Of a DNA stretch of 45,674 nt, positions 32,410-40,809 are shown piece after piece (within the stretch, counting starts at the first letter, position 1; every line of letters starts with the position of its first letter). The stretch lies in NCBI GenBank assembly GCA_905193155.1, contig CAJJNQ010000019.1, forward strand, positions 1 through 45,674. Reading direction: 5' to 3'. The notes beneath the pieces are model-generated. The model was not told where the DNA came from and ran no database searches. It saw nothing but the letters and a program-made list of their open reading frames with translations. Origin of the DNA: an uncultured Christensenella sp. GTDB lineage: Bacteria > Bacillota > Clostridia > Christensenellales > UBA1750. A program made the translations under genes and the position numbers.

Positions 32410-32757
32410 ATGAACGAGATTATCCGCGCCATCGAAATGGAGCAGCTCCGTACCGACATCCCCAAGTTCTCCGTCGGTGACACCGTCCGCGTCCAGGTCA
32501 AGGTTGTTGAAGGCAGCCGCGAGCGTCTTCAGGCCTTCGAGGGCACCGTTATTGCCCGCCGCAACGGCTCCTGCCGCGAGACTTTTACTGTCCGCCGCGT
32601 TTCTTACGGCATCGGTGTGGAGCGTACGTTCCCCATCCACAGCCCGCGTGTTGACAGCATCACCGTGATCCGTCGTGGTAAGGTCCGCCGTGCCAAGCTG
32701 TACTACCTGCGCGCTCGCGTGGGCAAGGCCGCCAAGGTCAAGGACGAAATCAAGTAA
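32410..32757 (+). CDS. rplS: 50S ribosomal protein bL19
   Basis: A 115-residue ribosomal protein with PKFSVGDTVRVQVKVVEG, RLQAFEGTVIARRNG, FTVRRVSYGIGVERTFPIHSP and the C-terminal RAKLYYLRAR. GGGAAGGAG precedes the ATG. It has its own promoter and leader, and a terminator follows. Confidence 0.97.
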   Translation: MNEIIRAIEMEQLRTDIPKFSVGDTVRVQVKVVEGSRERLQAFEGTVIARRNGSCRETFTVRRVSYGIGVERTFPIHSPRVDSITVIRRGKVRRAKLYYLRARVGKAAKVKDEIK

Positions 32758-32775
32758 TTCGGAGCACAAAGCAAA

Positions 32776-32809
32776 GGCCGCATTCCTGTTTGGAGTGCGG
32801 TCTTTCTCT
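32776..32809 (+). terminator. Terminator after rplS
   Basis: GGCCGCATTCC (32776-32786) pairs with GGAGTGCGGTC (32792-32802) over 11 bp with two G-T wobbles, followed by a T-rich TTTCTCTTT tail. The 400-base gap 32758-33157 holds this terminator, then an AT-rich region with the rbgA promoter. An isolated TTGACA at 32866 has no matching -10, and no gene was seen. Confidence 0.9.
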
Positions 32810-33045
32810 TTGTCCGGCGGCAAAGACGCTTTTCGTATTCGAACCGCTCTGCAGCGCGGGTGCTCTTGACAAAGTTTTTTTACACAGATGCTGACTCCGG
32901 GGCGACGCTTCGCGTGGTTTCGTCAACGGTACGCGGTTGGGGAAAAAGAGTATAGACTGATTTTTCGCGAAGCGATAGAATAGAAACTGAAAAGCGGGAA
33001 AGCTATTTTTGTCTGCACCGAAAAAACTCTGTTTGGGGCGGAGAC

Positions 33046-33075
33046 TTGCGAAATGCGCAAATAAAGTGTTATAGT
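33046..33075 (+). promoter_or_regulatory. Probable promoter of rbgA with overlapping palindrome
   Basis: TTGCGA (33046-33051), 18 bases, TATAGT (33070-33075). The palindrome TTGCG-AAATG-CGCAA (33046-33060) covers the -35 box and could bind a regulator. Confidence 0.55.
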
Positions 33076-33090
33076 AGGAAAGAAAAGGGA

Positions 33091-33118
33091 AACAGGGAAA
33101 ACTTCTCTCCTGTTTTTT
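33091..33118 (+). promoter_or_regulatory. Possible attenuator in the rbgA leader
   Basis: AACAGG (33091-33096) pairs with CCTGTT (33109-33114), followed by TTTTCC. A short stem with a U-tract between the probable promoter and the rbgA start; weak on stem length. Confidence 0.4.
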
Positions 33119-33157
33119 CCGTCTGAAAATGGGAAAAAGAATGAAGGATGTGACTTC

Positions 33158-34069
33158 ATGAGCGAGAACAAAATGAATATACAGTGGTATCCCGGCCACA
33201 TGGCCAAAGCGCGCAGGATGCTCGCCGACAGCCTGAAGCTGGTGGACGTGGTGATCGAGATGGTGGACGCGCGCGCGCCCGCCTCGACCCGCAACCCGGA
33301 CTTTGACGCGATCTTCGGAACCAAGCCGCGCGTGATCGTGCTCAACAAGGCCGATTTGGCCGATCCGGCCGCGACCAAGGCGTGGATTCGCTATTATCAG
33401 TCTGCGGGCTGGGACGCGATCAGCTTTTCCGCTAACGCGGGCAAGGGCGTGAAGGAGGCGATTTCGCTGGTGGAGCGCGCCGTGCGCCCCACGGTGGAGC
33501 GGATGAAGGCCAAGGGCGTGAACAAGACTGTTCGCGCCATGATCGTCGGCATCCCGAACGTCGGCAAATCCACCTTTATCAACCGCCTGCGCGGCACGGC
33601 GGTGGCCAAGGCGGGGGATAAGCCCGGCGTAACCCGCGGCAAGCAGTGGATCATTGTCAACCCGTACCTTGAATTCCTCGATACGCCCGGTATGCTCTGG
33701 CCAAAGTTCGAGAACAAGACCGTTGCGCTGCATCTGGCCTTTCTGGGTTCGATCCGCGGCGAAATCATGGACACCGAAACGCTGGCGGCGCGCCTGCTGG
33801 AATATCTGCGCGATGCGCATCCCGCAGCCATTGAGACGCGGCTTAAATTCGCGCCCGATGCGGACAGCGACGGCTTTGCGATGATGGAAACCGCTTGCCG
33901 CAAGCGCGGCTGGATTCTATCCGGCGCCCGGCCCGATACCGAGCGCGCTTCGGCGCTGATTCTCGATGAGTTCCGCGGCGGTAAAATGGGCCGCATTACG
34001 CTGGAAGCGGCGCCGCAGCCTGCACCGAAGCCCGCCGAGGAGGGAAAAAGCGATGCCCAGGGAGACTAA
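33158..34069 (+). CDS. rbgA: Ribosome biogenesis GTPase RbgA
   Basis: A 303-residue circularly permuted GTPase (YlqF) needed for late 50S assembly. The G motifs run in permuted order: G4 NKAD (63-66), G1 GIPNVGKST (131-139), G3 DTPG (175-178). The N-terminal IQWYPGHMAKARR is diagnostic. The ATG at 33158 has AAGGA 9 bases upstream. The final residues (APKPAEEGKSDAQGD) are a short tail that overlaps rnhB by 17 bases. Confidence 0.95.
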   Translation: MSENKMNIQWYPGHMAKARRMLADSLKLVDVVIEMVDARAPASTRNPDFDAIFGTKPRVIVLNKADLADPAATKAWIRYYQSAGWDAISFSANAGKGVKEAISLVERAVRPTVERMKAKGVNKTVRAMIVGIPNVGKSTFINRLRGTAVAKAGDKPGVTRGKQWIIVNPYLEFLDTPGMLWPKFENKTVALHLAFLGSIRGEIMDTETLAARLLEYLRDAHPAAIETRLKFAPDADSDGFAMMETACRKRGWILSGARPDTERASALILDEFRGGKMGRITLEAAPQPAPKPAEEGKSDAQGD

Positions 34070-34676
34070 GGAGCAGCGCATTGTGCGCATGACCGAGATC
34101 GAGCGCCCGCTTTGGGAAAGCGGCGTGTTTTCCGGAGGTGTGGATGAAGCGGGGCGCGGGCCGCTGGCGGGGCCGGTGGTCGCCGCATGCGTCGTGATGC
34201 CGCCCGAACCGCTGCTGCTCGACATCAACGACAGCAAAAAGGTATCGGAAAAAAAGCGAGAGATGCTCTTTGAGGAAATCTATAAAATTGCGCTGAAGAT
34301 TGGCGTGGGGATTGCCACGGTAGAAGAAATCGAGCGGCTCAACATCAAGCAGGCCGCGCGCCTGGCCATGAAGCGTGCCATTGAGCAGGCGAACCCGGAG
34401 CGCATCTTTGTGGACGCGGAGCGCGACCTTGACGTGACCATGCCGCAGGAGGGCATCGTCCACGGCGACGCGGTAAGCTATTCCATCGCTGCGGCTTCGA
34501 TTATCGCTAAAGTGACCCGTGACCGCATGATGCTGGAATTGGATGAAAAATATCCGCAGTACGGCTTTGCCCAGCATAAGGGCTATGGCACGGCGGCGCA
34601 TTATGAAGCTCTACGCGCCTACGGCCCCTGCCCGGAGCACCGCAAGCTCTTCATTCGTTCCGCATTCAAGGAGTAA
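34053..34676 (+). CDS. rnhB: Ribonuclease HII
   Basis: A 207-residue enzyme that removes ribonucleotides from DNA-RNA hybrids. The active-site motif is GGVDEAGRGPLAGPVVAA (D31, E32), with the later acids in RIFVDAERD and the family stretch HGDAVSYSIAAASIIAKV. The ATG at 34053 has GAGGAGGG upstream and lies within the end of rbgA. The longer frame from 33966 is not supported. Confidence 0.94.
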   Translation: MPRETKEQRIVRMTEIERPLWESGVFSGGVDEAGRGPLAGPVVAACVVMPPEPLLLDINDSKKVSEKKREMLFEEIYKIALKIGVGIATVEEIERLNIKQAARLAMKRAIEQANPERIFVDAERDLDVTMPQEGIVHGDAVSYSIAAASIIAKVTRDRMMLELDEKYPQYGFAQHKGYGTAAHYEALRAYGPCPEHRKLFIRSAFKE

Positions 34677-34679
34677 GCC

Positions 34680-35051
34680 ATGAGCGCAGGAGAGAAAAAA
34701 GGCCGTCTGGGCGAGGACGCTGCGCGGCTCTATCTGGAAAACAAGGGATTTTCCTTTGTGGCGGCAAACCTGCACGTCGGGCACGATGAGGTCGACCTGC
34801 TGATGCGCGACGGACGCACGCTGGTGTTTGTTGAGGTCAAGCTGCGCACAGCGGGCGGCGGAAGATTCGCTGTGGATGCGGCCAAGCAAAGGCGCATCTC
34901 CCGCGCGGCGGTGAGCTATTTACAGACTCATGGAGGGTTTGAGCAGCAGGTTCGCTTTGACGTGGTGGAAATCGATTATTCGGGTGCAGAGATGGAGATT
35001 CGTCATCTTCCGGACGCCTTTCCCCTGGCACGGGGAAGATATTTTGTATAA
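34680..35051 (+). CDS. yraN: YraN/UPF0102 family nuclease-like protein
   Basis: A 123-residue protein of the UPF0102 family, with a restriction-endonuclease-like fold inferred from GRLGEDAARLYLENKGF and the acidic/Lys motif DEVDLLMRDGRTLVFVEVKLR. Activity and target are not established for the family. It starts 3 bases after rnhB, its usual partner, and ends 19 bases before the glycosyltransferase. Confidence 0.9.
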   Translation: MSAGEKKGRLGEDAARLYLENKGFSFVAANLHVGHDEVDLLMRDGRTLVFVEVKLRTAGGGRFAVDAAKQRRISRAAVSYLQTHGGFEQQVRFDVVEIDYSGAEMEIRHLPDAFPLARGRYFV

Positions 35052-35070
35052 AACAGACGAGGATGAGAGC

Positions 35071-38000
35071 ATGAAGAACAAGATCGTCGTGATGGGCCTG
35101 ACGCTGTTGCTGCTGATGATACTGCCGCTGGGCGTGCTGGCGGGGGAAAATCTGATCTCCAACGGGGATTTTTCCCAGCTGGATGACAGCGGTCTGCCCG
35201 TGGGCTGGACCTATGCGGCTTGGAACAGCGAGGAAACGGTTTCGACCTATTGGACGGAAACCGGCGAGGACGGCGGCACGGTGGTGCGGCTGGAAAACTT
35301 TTCGGAAAACGACGCCCGGCTGGAACAGCAGGTCGCGGTGAAGGGCAACAGCCTGTATCACATCTCGGCCAGGGTCAAGGCGGAGGGCGGCGATCCGAAT
35401 TTTATCGGCGCGAACATCTCCGTCAGCGACACGTTGGCGGTTTCCGGCGACTGGACGGATACCGACGGGCAGTGGGAAACCGTAGAGCTTTACGGCAAGA
35501 CGGGCTTTTTCCAGAGCAGCATGGTTGTGGCGCTGCGCGTGGGCTATTACGGGCAGGAAAACCTGGGCTCCGCGTGGTTTGACGATGTGGTGGTGGAAAA
35601 GGTGGATTCCGTGCCGGCGGGCTTTGATGTGCAGAGCCTAAAGGACGTGCCGGTCAGCGCTTCGTCCTCCGACGAGGAGCGCGAGGGTGCGGACTGGATT
35701 CCGACGCAGACCTTTGTGGCGGGCGCGTTCATCGTGCTGCTGCTGGCGGCGATGTACCGCCTGCGCGGCGTGAACGCGGAGGAAAAGAAGCTCCGCCCCG
35801 TGCTGTTGGCGGTGCTGATTGCAGCTACGGCGCTGCGCATCGGTCTGGCCGCGACCAACACCGGGTATGAGACGGACATCAACTGCTTTACCGCTTGGGG
35901 GCAGATTGCGGCTAACGTCGGCCCGGCGAACTTTTACAGCGAAGGCTTCTGCGATTACCCGCCGGGATATCTCTATGTATTGGGCTTGCAGGGGCTGATC
36001 GGCAATCTGCTGAACCTCACGCCCGGCAGCGCGGCTTATCTGGTGCTGCTCAAACTGCCTGCAATCGCCTCTGATGCGGCGATCTGCTATCTGCTCTACC
36101 GGATGGGCTGCCGCGCCGGAAAGCCCTCCTGGGCACTGCTGGCGGCCGCTGCATGGGCGATGATGCCCGCCGCGCTGCTCGATTCCGCCATGTGGGGGCA
36201 GATCGACAGCGTGCTGGCGCTGTTGATCCTGCTGGTGCTGGACGCCTTTTTGCAGAACAACACCAAGCGCGCGGCGCTGCTTTACGGCATCGCGGTGATG
36301 GTCAAGCCCCAGGCGCTGATGCTGGGCACCATCATGCTCTGTGGCTACGCGCTGGAAGTGATCGAGAACCCCAAGAAGGGGTTGAAGGATCTGGGGATCG
36401 GCATTGCGCTGTGCGTGGCCGCCATGGCGGTGATCGCGCTGCCGTTCGTCATCAAGCAGCCCTTCAGCTTCATCTTTGAAAAGTTCTTCAGCACAATGTC
36501 GTCCTATCAATACGCGACGGTCAATGCCCTGAACCTGTTCTATCTGCTGGGCGGCAACTGGGCTGCGCAGGACACGGCGTTCCTTGGGCTGACTTATCAA
36601 GCCTGGGGCACGATCGGCCTTGTGTTGAGCGTTGCGGGCGGACTTGCGTTCTTCTTCATCAGCCGCGAAAAGCGCGCCATTCCGCTGACAACGGCATTGG
36701 TGCTGATCGGCGCGTTCTGCCTGGGCGTGCGGATGCACGAGCGGTATATGTATCCCGCACTGCTGCTGTTGCTGCTGGCGGCGCTGCTTTACGGCGACAA
36801 GCGCATCTGGTGGACGTTTGCGGGCTTTTCGCTGACGAATGCGGTCAATATCTACATTGTGCTGCAAAACGAGCATATTCTGGAAGAAAACCGTTATCTC
36901 GGCATCTTTATTGCGGCGCTGAACCTGCTGCTGCTGTTTTATCTCATCGAAGTTTGCTTTGATCTCTGCGTCAAAAAGAAGATTCAGCCGGTTGAGCCGG
37001 AGCGCATCGAGCCGCTGCACCGGCAGGTGCTGGGCGCGCGTCTGCCCGACGCGGCGCAGAGCGGCGACCGCGCTTCCTTCCGGATGACGAAGAAGGATTA
37101 TCTGCTCATGGCGGCGCTGACCATCGTCTATGCCGTGACGGCGTTTTATCAGCTGGGCGATACTGTCGCCCCGCAGACGCTGTGGGACGGCAAAGAGGGC
37201 GACAGCGCAGTGATTGATCTGGGCAGCGTGCAGGATATTTCCCAGTTCCGTTATTACGGCGAGATTCCCTACGGCGATTTCGACATTTCCTTCAGTGCGG
37301 ACGGCGTGAGCTGGTCGGGCACGCAGGAGCAGAGCGTCGGCGTGCACGATATGTTCAAGTGGCACACGGTCGAGGTGGATGACAGCGCGCGCTACGTCCG
37401 GCTGGACGTGACCAGCAAGGAGATCAAGCTCTTCGAGGTTGCGCTCTTCGGCGCGGACGGAAGCCGTCTGCCCATCGCCTCCTGCACGGCGGAAAACCTG
37501 ACCGACGAGCAGGACATCGTGCCGGATCAGCCGTCCTATATGAACGGCATGTATTTTGACGAAGTGTATCACGGACGCACCGCTTACGAGCAGCTGCACA
37601 ACATGGAGTGGTATGAAAACACCCATCCGCCGCTGGGCAAGGTGTTCATCTCCTGGTCGATCGCGCTCTTCGGCATGACGCCGTTCGGCTGGCGCTTTGC
37701 GGGGACGCTGGCGGGCGTTTTGATGGTGCCCGCGATGTACTTCCTCTGCAAGCTGCTGTTCCGCAAAACGCCGTTTGCCTTCCTGGGCACGTTCTTAATG
37801 ACGTTCGACTTCATGCACCTGGCGCAGACGCGCTTGGGCACGATCGACTCCTATCCGGTGCTGTTCATCATTCTGGAGTTTTATTTCATGATGCGCTATG
37901 CCTACCACAGCTTCTATCATGAAAAGTTCTGGAAAACGCTGCCCTCGCTGTTCCTCTCCGGCCTGTTTATGGGGCTGGGCATGGCGAGCAAGTGGATCGG

Positions 38001-38820
38001 CATATATGCGGCGGTCGGGCTTGCGGTGCTGTTTTTCACGATCTTTGGCACGCGCACGAAGGAATACATTGCGGCGCGCCGCGAGCTTGCGGAGGAGAAA
38101 ACGCTTTCCGCCGAGCGCCGCGCGCAGTGCGAAAACATCACCTCGAAGTATCCCAAGCGGGCGCTTTGGACGATCCTTTGCTGTGTGCTGTTCTTTGTGG
38201 TGATTCCGCTGGGTATCTATATCGGGTCATATTATCAGTTCCTGCGCATCGACGCGCCGCATCACGGCCTCAAGGAGGTCTGGAACTACCAGCTGCACAT
38301 GTTCAACTACCACAAGGGCGTGTTTGAATCCCATCCGTTTGAATCGTCCTGGTGGCAGTGGCCGCTGGACATCCGCAACATCTGGTATTATGTTTCCGAT
38401 TCCATGCCGCAGGGCTGGGTATCGTCGATCTCCGCGCTGGGCAACCCCGCGGTGTGGTGGACGGGCCTTGGCTGCCTGATCTGGTGCGTCGTGCGCGCCG
38501 TTCAGGGCTACGGCAAGCGGGACAAGCGCATCTGGTGGGTGGTGATCGGCTTTGGCGCGAACTTCCTGCCGTGGGTGCTCGTGCCGCGCGTGACGTTTGT
38601 CTACCACTATTTTGCCTCTGTGCCGTTCATTATCCTCGCGACGGTGCTGTTCTTTGAGGATCTTTACGACAAAAAGACGTGGGCAAAGCCCGTCATCATC
38701 GGCTTTATGGTGCTGGTCGTTGCGCTCTACGCGCTGTTCTATCCGGTGCTCACCGGCATCCCGATGACCAGCTTCCATGCCTCGCTCCTGAAGTGGCTGC
38801 CGTCCTGGACGCTGTATTAA
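35071..38820 (+). CDS. Giant tandem GT-C glycosyltransferase with two beta-sandwich-like domains
   Basis: A 1249-residue membrane protein. Order: signal peptide or signal anchor (1-24, VMGLTLLLLMILPLGVLAG); an extracytoplasmic carbohydrate-binding-like domain (~25-180, from LISNGDFSQLDDSGLPVGW to SAWFDDVVVEKV); a polytopic GT-C half (~215-660) with D269 in TGYETDINCFTAWGQ, DYPPGYLYVLGL, DSAMWGQIDSVLALL and MVKPQAL, resembling Gpi18-like mannosyltransferases; a discoidin-like domain (~695-800); then a PMT/GT39 half (~820-1249) with D830-E831 in MYFDEVYHG, HPPLGK, DFMHLAQTRLGTIDSY and DAPHHGL. It probably moves sugars from polyprenyl-phosphate carriers to extracytoplasmic acceptors. Residue ATG 35071 follows GAGGATGAGAG. 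The frame extends back into yraN without support. Confidence 0.85.
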   Translation: MKNKIVVMGLTLLLLMILPLGVLAGENLISNGDFSQLDDSGLPVGWTYAAWNSEETVSTYWTETGEDGGTVVRLENFSENDARLEQQVAVKGNSLYHISARVKAEGGDPNFIGANISVSDTLAVSGDWTDTDGQWETVELYGKTGFFQSSMVVALRVGYYGQENLGSAWFDDVVVEKVDSVPAGFDVQSLKDVPVSASSSDEEREGADWIPTQTFVAGAFIVLLLAAMYRLRGVNAEEKKLRPVLLAVLIAATALRIGLAATNTGYETDINCFTAWGQIAANVGPANFYSEGFCDYPPGYLYVLGLQGLIGNLLNLTPGSAAYLVLLKLPAIASDAAICYLLYRMGCRAGKPSWALLAAAAWAMMPAALLDSAMWGQIDSVLALLILLVLDAFLQNNTKRAALLYGIAVMVKPQALMLGTIMLCGYALEVIENPKKGLKDLGIGIALCVAAMAVIALPFVIKQPFSFIFEKFFSTMSSYQYATVNALNLFYLLGGNWAAQDTAFLGLTYQAWGTIGLVLSVAGGLAFFFISREKRAIPLTTALVLIGAFCLGVRMHERYMYPALLLLLLAALLYGDKRIWWTFAGFSLTNAVNIYIVLQNEHILEENRYLGIFIAALNLLLLFYLIEVCFDLCVKKKIQPVEPERIEPLHRQVLGARLPDAAQSGDRASFRMTKKDYLLMAALTIVYAVTAFYQLGDTVAPQTLWDGKEGDSAVIDLGSVQDISQFRYYGEIPYGDFDISFSADGVSWSGTQEQSVGVHDMFKWHTVEVDDSARYVRLDVTSKEIKLFEVALFGADGSRLPIASCTAENLTDEQDIVPDQPSYMNGMYFDEVYHGRTAYEQLHNMEWYENTHPPLGKVFISWSIALFGMTPFGWRFAGTLAGVLMVPAMYFLCKLLFRKTPFAFLGTFLMTFDFMHLAQTRLGTIDSYPVLFIILEFYFMMRYAYHSFYHEKFWKTLPSLFLSGLFMGLGMASKWIGIYAAVGLAVLFFTIFGTRTKEYIAARRELAEEKTLSAERRAQCENITSKYPKRALWTILCCVLFFVVIPLGIYIGSYYQFLRIDAPHHGLKEVWNYQLHMFNYHKGVFESHPFESSWWQWPLDIRNIWYYVSDSMPQGWVSSISALGNPAVWWTGLGCLIWCVVRAVQGYGKRDKRIWWVVIGFGANFLPWVLVPRVTFVYHYFASVPFIILATVLFFEDLYDKKTWAKPVIIGFMVLVVALYALFYPVLTGIPMTSFHASLLKWLPSWTLY

Positions 38821-38832
38821 GGGGGAAAACGC

Positions 38833-39231
38833 ATGGATAAGTTCAAAAAACTCATCGCGCAGGCCGTCAAATTCGGCCTGGTGGGCGTGGTCAACACGCT
38901 GGTGGATACCGGCGTGTATTCGCTGCTGATGCTGATCCCGCTCTTCAAGCAATATTACGTTGCGGCGCAGGTGCTGGGCTATTGTGCGGGCGTGGCCAAC
39001 AGCCTGGTGATGAACAAGCGCTGGACCTTCTCGCAGAAGGAACCCATGACGCGCAGGCAGCTGATCCTGTTTCTGCTGGTGAATTTGGCGGCGTTGGGCG
39101 TGAGCACCGGCATCCTGGTGCTCACGCAGGAAAAGCTGGGGATGAATCGCTTTGCGGGCAAGATCGTTGCGGTGGTCTGCTCCATGGGCGTCAATTTCCT
39201 CGGCAACAAGCTGATGGTGTTTAAGAAGTAA
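38833..39231 (+). CDS. GtrA family membrane protein
   Basis: A 132-residue four-helix membrane protein of the GtrA family, thought to flip or present polyprenyl-phosphate sugars for extracytoplasmic transferases. Typical parts: AVKFGLVGVVNTLVDTGVYSLL, ANSLVMNKRWTF and VNFLGNKLMVFKK. It lies 12 bases after the giant transferase with GGGGGAAA upstream, so it is a likely partner supplying lipid-linked sugar. Confidence 0.9.
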   Translation: MDKFKKLIAQAVKFGLVGVVNTLVDTGVYSLLMLIPLFKQYYVAAQVLGYCAGVANSLVMNKRWTFSQKEPMTRRQLILFLLVNLAALGVSTGILVLTQEKLGMNRFAGKIVAVVCSMGVNFLGNKLMVFKK

Positions 39232-39252
39232 AAAACGAGGGGGAAGGGACCT

Positions 39253-40782
39253 ATGCTGTCTGTTGTAAAGAGCTACGGGCGCGTCGGCATCGAGGGCTAC
39301 CCGATGCGCGTGGAGGTAGACGTCCGCGACGGTCTGCCGATGGTGGACGTGGTGGGTCTGCCCGATGCGGCGGTGCGGGAATCGCGCGAGCGCGTCCGCA
39401 CGGCCATGCGCAACAGCGGCTTTTCCTTCCCTGCGGCGCAGATCACGATCAATCTGGCGCCCGCCGACATCAAAAAAGAGGGTCCGTGGTATGATTTGCC
39501 CATCGCGCTGGGCATCCTTTCCGCATCGGAACAGCTCAAGGCGGAAAGCCTTGCGGGGCTGGTGGTGCTGGGCGCACTGTCGCTGGACGGCACGATCGGC
39601 GCAGTCACCGGCGCGTTGCCGATGATGCTCGCCGCGCGCAGGCAGGGCGTGAAAAGAGCGCTGCTGCCGGAAGAGAACGCGAAACAGTGCGCCTGCCTGA
39701 GCGGGCTGGAACTTTATCCGGTGAAAAACCTGAAGCAGACCGTGGCCTTTCTGCGCGGACAGGAGCGCATCGAGCCGCTGCCGCAGAGCGTTTATTCCGC
39801 AGAAAGCGAGCACAGCGAACCGCTGGTGGACTTATCCTCGATCCGCGGGCAGATGTCGGCACGGCGGGCGCTGGAGGTTGCGGCGGCGGGCGGACACAAC
39901 CTGCTGCTGATCGGCACGGCGGGTTCGGGCAAGACCATGCTGGCCCGTGCGCTGCCCGGCATTCTGCCGCGCATGACCGAACAGGAGGCGCTGGAAACCA
40001 CCGTCATTCATTCCGTCGCCGGGGACTGGCAGGGCGGGCTGATGACGCAGCGGCCGTTTTCCGCGCCGCATCATACCACCTCTGCGGTTGCGCTGATCGG
40101 CGGCGGGCGCAGCGCCATGCCCGGCGAGATCTCCAAGGCGCACAACGGCGTGCTCTTTCTGGATGAATTGCCTGAATATCCGCGCCCTGTGCTCGAAGCG
40201 CTGCGCCAGCCGATGGAGGATGGCGAGGTCACGGTTTCGCGCATCAATGCGCGCTGCACCTATCCGGCCAACTTTCAGCTCGTCTGCGCGATGAACCCCT
40301 GCCCCTGCGGCAATTACGGCTCCCGCACGCGCCCCTGCCGCTGCACGCCGCACGAGGTGCAGCGGTATCTGTCGCGCATTTCCGGCCCGCTGCTCGACCG
40401 CATCGACATGGTGGTGGAGATGGATGCGGTGTCCCCGGAGGAAGTTTTCGGCGATGCGCCGCCTGCGGAAAGCAGCGCAGAGGTGCGTCTGCGCGTCGAA
40501 GCGGCAAGGGAAAGGCAGAACCGGCGCTATGAGGAACGTGCGACCTATTGCAACGCCCGCATTCCGGCGAAAAATCTGGAAGCGGACTGTAAGCTCACGT
40601 CGGAAGCCAAGGATCTTTTGCAGCTGTGCATGAAGAACCTTTCGCTGTCGATGCGGGCCTATACGCGCGTGATGCGCGTGGCGCGCACCATTGCCGATCT
40701 TGCGGGCAGCGAATGTGTGGAAGGCGCGCACATTGCCGAGGCGGCCTCCTACCGCGGAACCAATGAAAAGTATTGGAAATAA
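39253..40782 (+). CDS. comM: ComM/YifB AAA+ ATPase (Mg-chelatase-like)
   Basis: A 509-residue protein: N-terminal Lon-protease-like fold (about 1-180, with VVKSYGRVGIEGYPMRVEVD and INLAPADIKKEG), AAA+ Mg-chelatase core with Walker A GTAGSGKTML (from 221) and Walker B GVLFLDELPEY, a four-cysteine patch CAMNPCPCGNYG then CRC, and a C-terminal helical domain. In Vibrio and relatives ComM is a helicase driving branch migration during natural transformation. It is followed by dprA, another transformation gene. Confidence 0.93.
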   Translation: MLSVVKSYGRVGIEGYPMRVEVDVRDGLPMVDVVGLPDAAVRESRERVRTAMRNSGFSFPAAQITINLAPADIKKEGPWYDLPIALGILSASEQLKAESLAGLVVLGALSLDGTIGAVTGALPMMLAARRQGVKRALLPEENAKQCACLSGLELYPVKNLKQTVAFLRGQERIEPLPQSVYSAESEHSEPLVDLSSIRGQMSARRALEVAAAGGHNLLLIGTAGSGKTMLARALPGILPRMTEQEALETTVIHSVAGDWQGGLMTQRPFSAPHHTTSAVALIGGGRSAMPGEISKAHNGVLFLDELPEYPRPVLEALRQPMEDGEVTVSRINARCTYPANFQLVCAMNPCPCGNYGSRTRPCRCTPHEVQRYLSRISGPLLDRIDMVVEMDAVSPEEVFGDAPPAESSAEVRLRVEAARERQNRRYEERATYCNARIPAKNLEADCKLTSEAKDLLQLCMKNLSLSMRAYTRVMRVARTIADLAGSECVEGAHIAEAASYRGTNEKYWK

Positions 40783-40809
40783 GGAGAAAAGAAGGGAGCG
40801 GAAGCGCGC

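Noticed and set aside
32866..32871. TTGACA as a -35 box in the rplS-rbgA gap
   Set aside because: No acceptable -10 sequence is found 15-19 bases downstream.
32758..33157. Possible small RNA gene (SRP RNA or 6S RNA) in the largest gap
   Set aside because: The conserved SRP RNA loop sequence and a 6S-like long hairpin were not found; only a terminator, AT-rich sequence and a promoter are visible.
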